Origin: Sphingopyxis italica
Lineage (GTDB): Bacteria; Pseudomonadota; Alphaproteobacteria; Sphingomonadales; Sphingomonadaceae
Assembly (NCBI RefSeq): GCF_011926545.1
Contig: NZ_JAATIT010000001.1
Location: forward strand, 839,969 to 903,968
DNA: 64,000 bases
Direction: 5' to 3'
The position numbers and the translations under genes are program-made. The notes under the pieces were generated by a model. The model saw nothing but the letters and a program-made list of their open reading frames with translations. It searched no databases and was not told where the DNA came from. Shown piece after piece: positions 35,970 through 43,400 of this stretch. The number at the start of each line of letters is the position of its first letter. Position 1 is the first letter of the stretch.

Positions 35970-36299
35970 GTGGGCGGATGGACAAAGGACGGACAGCATC
36001 GCGCCACGCATGTCTTCGAGGCCGCGGCCTGGTTTCGGGCGATCAAGCCCGTTTGCCGCTGCGGGCATAGCGCGACGTTCAATCCATATGGGATCTGGTG
36101 GCGCTTCGAGTGCAGGATGTGGGACGGCAATCTCGTCAAGGCGTGCCAGAAATTCTGGTGCGTCCGCTGCGGCGCGCGGACAGGCAAGCGCGTTCGCCCG
36201 GTGCGGATCGAACTTGTCGACCCAGGTCCGGATGACATCGCCCTGCCGATGCCCGAAGAACGCGAATGGAAGCGCGCGCTCAGCCGTTTCCGCGCCTGA
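35970..36299 (+). CDS. Small Cys-rich, probably zinc-binding protein
   Basis: The 109-residue frame starts at GTG 35970, one base after the previous stop, which implies translational coupling since no separate ribosome-binding site is seen. It contains CRCGHSA, ECRMWDG, ACQKFW and CVRCGART, a set of Cys pairs typical of a zinc ribbon or finger. It is followed by a basic segment and an acidic C-terminal part. A DNA- or RNA-binding role is plausible. It belongs to the LexA-box operon with the SRAP proteins. Confidence 0.6.
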   Translation: MGGWTKDGQHRATHVFEAAAWFRAIKPVCRCGHSATFNPYGIWWRFECRMWDGNLVKACQKFWCVRCGARTGKRVRPVRIELVDPGPDDIALPMPEEREWKRALSRFRA

Positions 36300-36310
36300 G
36301 GACTGACCTT

Positions 36311-36823
36311 ATGGATATCGAGACGGACGACGCACTGGTCGGCATCGGCAAGCTCCACCGCGTGATGGTTTGGGACGGCCAGCGCGAACGCGAGAAGGAG
36401 ATGCTGTGGGGCCTGCCCTCGCGCGATGCCGATATATTCCAGATCCCGCTCCTGAAGTCCGAGACCGCGATTATCGATCGGCCCTGTCTGTTGCTCGCCA
36501 ATGAGTTCGGCCTCGTGAAGCGGGGCAAGACAATCTATGCGGCGAGCCTCATCACCAACGAGCCCTTCTTCTGCATCGCGGCGGTCTGGCGTCCGGCGCA
36601 CCGGCTGTGGCCCGAGAGTTTCGCGGCGCTCACCGTGTCGGCCTATGACGATCTGGCCCCGCACAAGGATCGCCATGTCGGCGTGGTCCGCCCCGAAGAC
36701 TGGTTCGACTGGTTGATGGGAGCGCGGCCGCCGCTGGACATGTTGCGGCCTTTCCCCAAGAATAGCTTCAGCATCATGCCGCCGATCCAGCAGAATTTCG
36801 ACGAAATGCTCGGCGCGGCCTGA
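36311..36823 (+). CDS. SRAP-like protein lacking the catalytic Cys2
   Basis: This 170-residue protein starts at ATG 36311 (GAGG nine bases upstream). The stretch ANEFGLVKRGKTIYAASLITNEPFFCIAAVWRP and VGVVRPEDWFDWL resembles the second half of SRAP (HMCES/YedK) proteins, where the abasic-site-binding domain ends in a D..WL motif. The N-terminal MCxx start of SRAP, which supplies the Cys that crosslinks abasic DNA, is absent. It may be a regulatory or degenerate paralogue. It is encoded immediately before a canonical SRAP gene in the same operon. Confidence 0.6.
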   Translation: MDIETDDALVGIGKLHRVMVWDGQREREKEMLWGLPSRDADIFQIPLLKSETAIIDRPCLLLANEFGLVKRGKTIYAASLITNEPFFCIAAVWRPAHRLWPESFAALTVSAYDDLAPHKDRHVGVVRPEDWFDWLMGARPPLDMLRPFPKNSFSIMPPIQQNFDEMLGAA

Positions 36824-36851
36824 CCGAAACCACCCAAGGGGACTCGCCGCC

Positions 36852-37499
36852 ATGTGCAATCTCGTGACCCTCAAGGCTTCGGTTGCCGAAGTGGCATCGG
36901 CGTTCGGCGCGCGGCGCCCGCTCACCAATGCGCAGCCGGGAGAAGTCTATCCGGGCGGGCAAGGTTTCGTGGTGCGCGATGATGCGGGAACGCGCGCCCT
37001 CCAGTCGATGACCTGGGGCTTCCCGGTGCGGCTCAAGCATATGAAACCGACGAGCAAGCCCAAGCCCGTCAACAATGCCCGCGACGACAAGCTGATGACC
37101 TTCTGGCGAACATGGTTTACCAATCCCGCCCAGCGCTGTCTGATCCCGATCACGGCCTTCGCCGAGGCCGAAGGCGAGAAAGGCAAGATGACGCGAACCT
37201 GGCTCAGTGTGACCGACCAGCCGCTCGCCGCCTGTGCCGGCCTCTGGCGTCCGACCGACGAGTGGGGCGATTGCTATACAATGGTGATGGTCGACGCGAC
37301 CGAGGAGCTGTTCGACATTCACGACCGGATGCCGGTCATTCTTCAAGCCGCAGATCATGACGCCTGGCTGCAGGCATCGGCTGAGGAGGCAATGAAGCTC
37401 GTTACCCAATATCCGGCAAGCCGGCTGGAGGTCGAGCGGACCGACGTCCCGTGGTTCAGCCGCAAGCCCCAGAGCGCGGATACCCCCACCCTCCTTTGA
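36852..37499 (+). CDS. SOS-response-associated peptidase family protein (SRAP/HMCES/YedK)
   Basis: This 215-residue SRAP protein has all catalytic features: Cys2 (MCNLV) that forms the thiazolidine crosslink with abasic sites, VNNARDDK (73-80), Glu105 in FAEAEG, and His157 in DIHDRMPVIL. These proteins shield abasic sites in single-stranded DNA, during replication or after DNA entry by conjugation. The LexA box upstream of the operon fits its name. It is common on conjugative elements, where single-stranded DNA is transferred. Confidence 0.9.
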   Translation: MCNLVTLKASVAEVASAFGARRPLTNAQPGEVYPGGQGFVVRDDAGTRALQSMTWGFPVRLKHMKPTSKPKPVNNARDDKLMTFWRTWFTNPAQRCLIPITAFAEAEGEKGKMTRTWLSVTDQPLAACAGLWRPTDEWGDCYTMVMVDATEELFDIHDRMPVILQAADHDAWLQASAEEAMKLVTQYPASRLEVERTDVPWFSRKPQSADTPTLL

Positions 37500-37523
37500 G
37501 AATCTGGATAGCAGGGCGATGCT

Positions 37524-37649
37524 TCACCCGCCGAACAGCGATCGGATCGCACTGACGAGTCCGGCAATAAAGGAGCCGCCGACGAGAACGGCGGCGAACC
37601 AGAATTCGATCGCCAGCGCGCGCGATTTCCATTTCGGTTCCTGATCCAT
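37524..37649 (-). CDS. Small single-pass membrane protein
   Basis: This 41-residue frame from ATG 37649 starts with a charged segment (MDQEPKWKSR) followed by one hydrophobic helix (about residues 12-36, IEFWFAAVLVGGSFIAGLVSAI). It is convergent with the SRAP gene (25-bp gap). No strong ribosome-binding site is seen and the in-frame region upstream overlaps the AbiE promoter, so it is only tentatively a gene. It could be a small inner-membrane toxin or accessory peptide. Confidence 0.4.
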   Translation of the reverse strand: MDQEPKWKSRALAIEFWFAAVLVGGSFIAGLVSAIRSLFGG

Positions 37650-37728
37650 CTGACAGGCATGCCATGACCGGTGAATGTAGGAAATAGTGGAATCCGGCCC
37701 ATGTCCGAAGACCATAATCATTGCATGA

Positions 37729-37781
37729 CATGTGACAAAACCTATGATACATCGCGTTCTAGTTAGAGGTTTTGTCACATG
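37729..37781. promoter_or_regulatory. Perfect 15-bp inverted repeat over the abiE start (antitoxin operator)
   Basis: CATGTGACAAAACCT (37729-37743) and its exact reverse complement (37767-37781) are 23 bp apart, and the right arm covers the ATG at 37779. AbiEi antitoxins are known to bind inverted repeats in their own promoter, so this is the likely autoregulatory operator. Confidence 0.75.
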
Positions 37782-38396
37782 CACGCATCGATAACACAAG
37801 GCGAGACGCTTCGAGCGCTCTTTGGCGCGCATCCGATCCTGCGCGCTCGCGAGCTACGCGCCGCAGGCGTGGCACCCGAAACCATCGCCCGCGCGGTCGA
37901 GAGTGGCGACATCGACCGTATCGCGCGCGGACTCTACCAGCTCCACGACGCGCCGCTCGACACCGACCAAGGCCTCGCCGAAATTGCCAAGCGCATCCCG
38001 AACGGGGTGATCGCCATGGTATCGGCGCTCGCTTTCCACGGGCTCACCGACCAGATGCCGCGGCGGGTCTGGGTGGCAATCGGACCCAGCGACTGGGCAC
38101 CGGCCATTGACTATCCACCCGTCCGGATCGTCCGCCTCGCCGACAAATATCGACGCCAGGGGATCGCGCATCACAAGGTCGCCGGGGTCGATGTTCCCAT
38201 CTATTCGGTTCCCAAAACGCTGGCCGACCTGTTCCGTAATCCGCGCCTCGTCGATCGCTCGGTTGCGGTCGAGGGCCTGCGCGCAGCGCTCGATCAGCGC
38301 AAGACGAGTCCCGGTGAAATCGCCGAGGCCGCGGCAGCGGGCGGGGTCTGGAAGCGGATGCAGCCCTATCTCGAGGCGCTCAGCTTCAATGGCTAA
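37779..38396 (+). CDS. abiEi: Type IV toxin-antitoxin AbiEi-family antitoxin
   Basis: This 205-residue protein has an N-terminal winged helix (about 1-60; TLRALFGAHPILRARELRAAGVAPETI) and a C-terminal AbiEi domain with IAMVSALAFHGLTDQMPRRVWVAI and YSVPKTLADLFR. AbiEi represses the operon and opposes the toxin without binding it stably. The start is ATG 37779 with AGAGG nine bases upstream. The stop overlaps the AbiEii start by eight bases, the usual coupled arrangement. It gives stability to the mobile element and can act in abortive phage infection. Confidence 0.87.
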   Translation: MHASITQGETLRALFGAHPILRARELRAAGVAPETIARAVESGDIDRIARGLYQLHDAPLDTDQGLAEIAKRIPNGVIAMVSALAFHGLTDQMPRRVWVAIGPSDWAPAIDYPPVRIVRLADKYRRQGIAHHKVAGVDVPIYSVPKTLADLFRNPRLVDRSVAVEGLRAALDQRKTSPGEIAEAAAAGGVWKRMQPYLEALSFNG

Positions 38397-39294
38397 GGCA
38401 CCCGTCAATCTGGCAGCCTCGGTCAAGGACCGGCTGCTCCAACTGGCGCGCAAGGAGCGCCAGCCCTTCGATGTTCTGCTCGTTCGCTTCGCGCTCGAGC
38501 GCCTGCTTTACCGACTGTCGCTCTCGCCGCTGCGGGACCAGTTCATTCTCAAAGGCGGTCTTCTCGTCACGCTCTGGCTCGAAGACGATAATCGGGTCAC
38601 CCGCGACGCCGACTTTCTCGCCTTCGGCGACGCAAGCGCTGCACGGCTGATAGCGGATTTCGGCGCGATCTTGAAAATCGAGGCAGCTGACGGGCTGACT
38701 TTCGATATCGACGCACTCACCGCGCGGCCGATCCGCGAGGGAGACGAATATGGCGGCATGCGGCTAACAACGACCGCCTTTCTTGAGCGAACGCGTATCC
38801 CCATCACGATCGACCTCGGCTTCGGCGACGCGCTTTCGGAACCGGCGGCGCCGACTTCCTTCCCGACGCTGCTGGACTTTCCCGATCCGGAGATCCGCAC
38901 CTATTCGCCGACGAGCGTCATCGCAGAGAAATTCCAGGCCATGGTTGCGCTCGGGATCGCCAATGGCCGCATGAAAGATTTCTACGACCTCTGGGCGATT
39001 CCGCAGGCCTGCGACATCAATGCTCAAGCGCTCGACGCAGCACTTGCGGCAACATTCGATCGGCGCGCCACGCCGATCCCGGCTGGCCGTCCTCCAGGGC
39101 TCTCCGCTGCCATGTTCGAAGACGGCGACAAGCGGCGGCAGTGGGACGCCTATGCCGCGAGCCTTGAACTCGAAGGCGTGACATTCGCCGCCGTGATCGA
39201 CGCGGTCTGGGGTCTTGTCGCGCCGAGCTGCGAACGACTGCTTGCCCATCACGTGTCGATCGCCACCTCGCCTCCCGATGCCGCCGGTGCGTGA
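38389..39294 (+). CDS. abiEii: Type IV toxin AbiEii-family nucleotidyltransferase
   Basis: This 301-residue protein starts at ATG 38389. It has the AbiEii/MenT-like nucleotidyltransferase signatures FILKGGLLVTLWL (conserved KGG), RVTRDADFLAFG (two Asp), ITIDLGFGD and a C-terminal AEKFQAMV...RMKDFYDLW segment with the conserved Lys and Asp. AbiEii enzymes block growth by nucleotide transfer to tRNA or a related target. The motifs appear complete, so the toxin should be active. It is translationally coupled to abiEi. Confidence 0.9.
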   Translation: MAKAPVNLAASVKDRLLQLARKERQPFDVLLVRFALERLLYRLSLSPLRDQFILKGGLLVTLWLEDDNRVTRDADFLAFGDASAARLIADFGAILKIEAADGLTFDIDALTARPIREGDEYGGMRLTTTAFLERTRIPITIDLGFGDALSEPAAPTSFPTLLDFPDPEIRTYSPTSVIAEKFQAMVALGIANGRMKDFYDLWAIPQACDINAQALDAALAATFDRRATPIPAGRPPGLSAAMFEDGDKRRQWDAYAASLELEGVTFAAVIDAVWGLVAPSCERLLAHHVSIATSPPDAAGA

Positions 39295-39572
39295 CGCAGA
39301 GTTCGCCGCGGTCGGCGTACGAAGGCATTAGGTGTCAATCTGGGCCCGATTGGTGCCCCAAGCCGCTTTATCAGGTGATTTCCTGTCGTTACACCAAAGA
39401 GGCGATCAGCATTGCGTAAAGAGGCTGAGGTATGACCTGCCCGCCGCAGTGCGAGGACCATCGCGCAGCTTGTCCAACTTCGTCGTCTTCCGGAGAGGAA
39501 ACGGGAGCGACGAACCATGGAGCGGATCGCAGGCGGACGGGTCGGGAACGTGCCGGCGGCCGATGAATCGAC

Positions 39573-40328
39573 GTGAAGCATTTTAATCTGACGGAGGAAC
39601 TCGCACACGACATATCAGGCGCCGACAAGGAGGAGCAGCTCTTTGCCGCCCTGTCGAACGCCGCCGACCGCATGGGATTTGATCTTTTCGCGCTTGCCTT
39701 CGATCGCCGCGGCGGCGGCGGCGAGGGTGCATCGATGCTCGTGCATAATTATCCCGACGCGTGGGCGAATGTCTATGTCGGCTTCGATCTCAGCGGCACC
39801 GACCCGATCCGGCGCGCCGGCGAAAAATCCATGACGGGCTTTCAATGGCGCAATGTCGATCACTACATCCCGCTTTCCCGCGGCGACCGGCAGTTGCTGA
39901 AGGTCGCGCGCGACAGCGGTATCGGCGACGGCTTCACGGTGCCGCGACACTTGCCCGGCGAAGCGACCGGAAGCTGCTCCTTTGCCGTCGCTCCCAATGG
40001 CAGGATCCCGCTCGAGATGCTCCACGCCGCCGAGATCGTCGGCGCCGTTGCGCTCGCCGCGGCGCGGCAACTCATCGGGACAGGCTCCTATATCCGGCGG
40101 GCGGCGCTGACCGAGCGGCAGCGCGAATGCGTGCTCTGGTCGGCGCGCGGCAAGACCGCCGGCGAGACCGCCGGCATCCTCGGCATCAGCGAAGAGACCG
40201 TGGTCCGTCATCTCAAGATCGCGCGCGAGCGCTATTCGGTGCCGTGCCGGCAAATGCTGATCCTCTGCGCCCTGTTCGACGGCGTCATCGGCTTTTCGGA
40301 TGTCTATGACTGGTGGCGCCCGCTCTGA
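39573..40328 (+). CDS. luxR: LuxR-family quorum-sensing regulator
   Basis: This 251-residue regulator has an N-terminal autoinducer-binding domain (about 15-165) with the conserved Trp, Tyr, Asp-Pro and Trp (WANVYVGFDLSGTDPIRR, then FQWRN). Its C-terminal LuxR helix-turn-helix (about 180-240) reads LTERQRECVLWSARGKTAGETAGILGISEETVVRHLKIA. It starts with GTG 39573. It should bind the acyl-homoserine lactone made by the adjacent LuxI and act on the palindrome at 40355. About 278 bp upstream are noncoding and include a near-palindrome at 39336-39352. Confidence 0.88.
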   Translation: MKHFNLTEELAHDISGADKEEQLFAALSNAADRMGFDLFALAFDRRGGGGEGASMLVHNYPDAWANVYVGFDLSGTDPIRRAGEKSMTGFQWRNVDHYIPLSRGDRQLLKVARDSGIGDGFTVPRHLPGEATGSCSFAVAPNGRIPLEMLHAAEIVGAVALAAARQLIGTGSYIRRAALTERQRECVLWSARGKTAGETAGILGISEETVVRHLKIARERYSVPCRQMLILCALFDGVIGFSDVYDWWRPL

Positions 40329-40354
40329 CGCTCGCACATAAATCGTCCCGGGAT

Positions 40355-40370
40355 TGCCCATTTCTGGGCA
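40355..40370. promoter_or_regulatory. lux-box-like palindrome upstream of luxI
   Basis: TGCCCA-TTTC-TGGGCA is a perfect inverted repeat located 57 bp before the luxI ATG and 26 bp after the luxR stop. Position, size and symmetry fit a LuxR-binding site that gives autoinduction. Confidence 0.65.
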
Positions 40371-40427
40371 TAGCGGCGCGGTGGGAATGATGGTCTGATC
40401 CTGGCACCGACAAGCCAAGGAACCATC

Positions 40428-41054
40428 ATGATCACTCAATCCACGCGGGCGCATGACGCGCCCGGGAATGCGGCGCTTCGCGCCATGTTCGCCGCCCGCA
40501 AGCAGGTCTTCATCGACAAGCAGCAATGGGATTTGCCCGCCCTCGATGGCCGCTTCGAGCTCGACCAATTCGACACCCCGGACGCGCGGTACCTGATCCT
40601 GCTCGATCCCGATGATCTGCGCCACCGGGCGTCGGCGCGGCTGCTGCCAACCACGGCGCCGCACCTGCTCGGCGACATCTATTCGCATCTTTGCGCCGAC
40701 GGGGCGCCGTCCGGGGAAGGCGTGTGGGAGATCAGCCGCTTCTGCCTCGACCCCGCACAAACGCCCACCGAGCGCCGCGACGCGCGCAACCAGTTGGTCA
40801 CCGCGCTCGCGGATTATGCTCTCCACCACGGCATCGGCGAATATGTCGGTGTCGCAGAAGCCGGTTGGTATCACACGATCAGCAAATTCGGCTGGACATG
40901 CCGCACGCTGGGTCCCGTTCACAGGGGTGGCGCGTGCAGGATACTCGCCCTCAGCATAGCGATCGACGCGGACACACTTCCCGGCCTGCAGCGCACCGGC
41001 ACCTACGCGCCGCTTGTCCTCAAATTCGAAGAAGGCGGGGAGCCGGGGCGATGA
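40428..41054 (+). CDS. luxI: Acyl-homoserine-lactone synthase (LuxI family)
   Basis: This 208-residue enzyme makes N-acyl-homoserine lactone from acyl-ACP and S-adenosylmethionine. All family landmarks are visible: ARKQVFIDKQQWDLP (Arg, Phe, Trp), ELDQFDT (two Asp), ASARLLPT (Arg-Leu-Leu), and VWEISRFC (Glu and Arg). AAGGA lies seven bases upstream of ATG 40428. It is the first gene of a coupled luxI-dioxygenase-GntR unit. The acyl chain cannot be predicted. Confidence 0.92.
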   Translation: MITQSTRAHDAPGNAALRAMFAARKQVFIDKQQWDLPALDGRFELDQFDTPDARYLILLDPDDLRHRASARLLPTTAPHLLGDIYSHLCADGAPSGEGVWEISRFCLDPAQTPTERRDARNQLVTALADYALHHGIGEYVGVAEAGWYHTISKFGWTCRTLGPVHRGGACRILALSIAIDADTLPGLQRTGTYAPLVLKFEEGGEPGR

Positions 41055-41929
41055 AAAGGGATCTGACCGAAGCCGATCTTCCTGGCCTGCTCGTCGATGA
41101 GCTGCGCCGCAAAGGCTATTGCATCATGCGCAACGAGGCGGTCGCGCGCGTCCATGCCCTCGCCAGGGATCTCGATCCGATCTTTGCCGCGACGCCTTTT
41201 TGCGAGGGCAATTTCTACGGCCGCCGCACGAAACGGTTCGGAAGCCTGCTCAAAAGATCGCCGCATATGGCCGATCTGGTGCTCAACCCGATCATCCTTT
41301 CCGCCGTCGAGACGATTCTCGGGACCGGTTGCGACCGGATCCAGCTGAATCTCACGCAGGCGATCGAAATCCATTCCGGCGAGGTGCGACAGTTCCCGCA
41401 CCGCGACCAGAATATGTGGCGCGGCGCGGACGGCACCCAGGAGTATCTGGTCAACGTCCTCTGGCCGTTGACACCATTCACAAAAGAGAATGGCGCGACG
41501 CGGATCTTTCCGAAGAGCCACGGCGCGAAAGGCATGGCGAAAACTGATCTTGGCACGCCCATTTTCGCCGAAGGCAAGCCGGGAGCAGCGATATGCTTTC
41601 TGGGATCGACCGCGCACGGGGCGGGCTCGAACCTCAGCCAAGAGGTCCGGCGCGGCGTGCTCGTCAGCTACAGCCTCGGCTGGCTGAAGCCCTATGAGAA
41701 TTTGTGGCTCGCCTATCCGCCCGAGGTCGCCCGGACGTTTCCTCCCGAACTGGCCGCGCTCGCCGGCTATGCGCAGCACCGCCCGAATCTCGGCAATTAC
41801 GAAGGGCAATGCCCATCGATCCTGCTGCAAGACGAACGGCCGGCGCATATCGGCGCGATCGACGCGCTCCGTACCGACCAGGCCGACGCCGTGTCCGAAT
41901 TCGCTGCTGCGGAAAGGAACGAAAAATGA
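41051..41929 (+). CDS. Phytanoyl-CoA dioxygenase (PhyH) family protein
   Basis: This 292-residue Fe(II)/2-oxoglutarate dioxygenase starts at ATG 41051 and overlaps the luxI stop by four bases. The iron ligands are His117 and Asp119 (FPHRDQNMW) and His189 (STAHGAGSN), with an Arg about ten residues on for 2-oxoglutarate (VRRGVLV). Many PhyH enzymes act on secondary metabolites. Co-translation with luxI suggests it modifies an acyl-homoserine lactone or a small molecule made under quorum control. The substrate is unknown. Confidence 0.85.
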   Translation: MKRDLTEADLPGLLVDELRRKGYCIMRNEAVARVHALARDLDPIFAATPFCEGNFYGRRTKRFGSLLKRSPHMADLVLNPIILSAVETILGTGCDRIQLNLTQAIEIHSGEVRQFPHRDQNMWRGADGTQEYLVNVLWPLTPFTKENGATRIFPKSHGAKGMAKTDLGTPIFAEGKPGAAICFLGSTAHGAGSNLSQEVRRGVLVSYSLGWLKPYENLWLAYPPEVARTFPPELAALAGYAQHRPNLGNYEGQCPSILLQDERPAHIGAIDALRTDQADAVSEFAAAERNEK

Positions 41930-42537
41930 GCCCGGCACACGTGTTCGAGCCGACCTATGAGGCGATCAAGCGTCAGCTGATGAGCGGAGAATGGGCTAGC
42001 GGCACCCGGATCGAAGCGGCCCGTCTCGCCGAAGATCTCGGGGTCAGCGTTACCCCGGTTCGCGACAGTCTCTACCGGCTCAATGGCGAGCGGATGGTCG
42101 ATTTCGCACCGGGCGAGGGCTTTCACGTTCATCGGCTGACCGAAACCGAGTTTCGCGACCTGCTCGAGTTGCACCTGATCTTGCTGCTCGCGGCGCTTGC
42201 GACGGCGCCAAAAGGCTCGGCAACTTCGGTCCCCGCTGACCAGCCCTATCCCGACCGCATCGCGGACCTGTTCCTGGCGATCGCGGAGCGCTCGGCGAAC
42301 AGCGAGATCGTCGCGAGCATCGCAGCGATCGGCGACAGGCTTCAGCTATCGCGTCATTTCGACGCGATGATCCTTGCCGACATCGACGCAGAGTATAACG
42401 CGATCGCGATCGCCTTCGCCGATGCAGAGCCGCAAGCGCAGGTTCGCAATCTCCTGCTCGGTTATCACGAGCGGCGCGCGCGTGAAGCGGCCAGCTACGC
42501 CCGAACGCTCGCCGGCCATCCGGGTCGACAGCCATGA
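41926..42537 (+). CDS. GntR-family transcription regulator
   Basis: This 203-residue protein begins at ATG 41926, overlapping the dioxygenase stop by four bases, with AAGGA upstream. The N-terminal winged helix-turn-helix reads TYEAIKRQLMSGEWASGTRIEAARLAEDLGVSVTPVRDSLYRLNGERMVDFAPGEGF in segments and is typical of GntR (FadR/VanR type). The C-terminal helical effector domain (about 85-195) is short. It probably controls the quorum cassette or responds to its product. The next gene on the strand, the sigma factor, starts 233 bp further. Confidence 0.83.
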   Translation: MSPAHVFEPTYEAIKRQLMSGEWASGTRIEAARLAEDLGVSVTPVRDSLYRLNGERMVDFAPGEGFHVHRLTETEFRDLLELHLILLLAALATAPKGSATSVPADQPYPDRIADLFLAIAERSANSEIVASIAAIGDRLQLSRHFDAMILADIDAEYNAIAIAFADAEPQAQVRNLLLGYHERRAREAASYARTLAGHPGRQP

Positions 42538-42770
42538 TCGCTGGCCGAAATGGGAGTGACGTTTTGCTTGTCAGCGCCGCCTACAATTGACATGATTCGA
42601 CGGCGCAGGAGCATCGCTGGCAGTTCCTGCGCGGAATATTTCGCCAGGCATCATATGCGCCAGTCCCTGACCGGACCGGCGGCCCAACCGGTCCATGGTT
42701 CGCGCGAGCGACCAAACGGCGGCACTGCACTGGAAGACGGGTCTCTGGCGAATGCCGGCTGGTCCCGTTC

Positions 42771-43400
42771 GTGCCTCCGGGATTTTCTGTCGTGTCTTCC
42801 TGTACCTGCGGCGACCGTGCGCCGCCGCGTCACCCCTTTTCGGTGTCCTCGGCCTGCCATGCCCATCCGGCCGATCGTCCCCCTTCGGCCGATGAGCGTC
42901 CAGAAGCCGGGCACGATCTGGACGCGATATATCGGACCCATCGCATATCGCTCTTCCATTTCCTTCGCCGCAAAGCAGGAGCCGAGGAAGCACCGGACCT
43001 AGTGCAGGAAGTGTTTGCTCGCGCCGCGGGGAGCGCACAGCGCCACCAGCTCATCAATCCGGGCGGGTTTCTTCGCCGCATCGCCCAAAATCTCCTTATC
43101 GATCGCGCGCGGCGCCAGAAGTCCGCGCGGGCGATCTTCTTTCCGCTTCGCGAGGAGCGCGACGGCGCGACGCCTGCGGCGCAGGAGTGGAACCTCGAAG
43201 CCGCGGACCTGCTGCGATTGTATGAAACGGCGGTTGACGCCATGCCGCCAAAAACGCGCCGCGTTTTCCTGATGCACCGGGTGGACGAACTCAGTTATCG
43301 CGAGATACACGAACTGCTGGGCATCAGCATCGCAACGGTGGAATATCATATGATGAAAGCGCTCGGTCAGATTTCAAAGTTGGTGGACGGCGGCCGATGA
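42771..43400 (+). CDS. fecI: FecI-like ECF sigma factor of the lasso-peptide locus
   Basis: This is an RNA polymerase ECF sigma factor. Region 2 has LDAIYRTHRISLFHFLRRKAG and DLVQEVFARA, and region 4 has DAMPPKTRRVFLMHRVDELSYREIHELLGISIATVEYHM. It ends with the FecR start overlapping its stop by four bases. The reading frame opens at GTG 42771, but the first 45 residues are Pro/Cys-rich and unlike FecI, so the true start is probably a later GTG (42792 or 42843). It should direct transcription of the TonB receptor and perhaps the isopeptidase when the receptor signals through FecR. Confidence 0.83.
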   Translation: MPPGFSVVSSCTCGDRAPPRHPFSVSSACHAHPADRPPSADERPEAGHDLDAIYRTHRISLFHFLRRKAGAEEAPDLVQEVFARAAGSAQRHQLINPGGFLRRIAQNLLIDRARRQKSARAIFFPLREERDGATPAAQEWNLEAADLLRLYETAVDAMPPKTRRVFLMHRVDELSYREIHELLGISIATVEYHMMKALGQISKLVDGGR

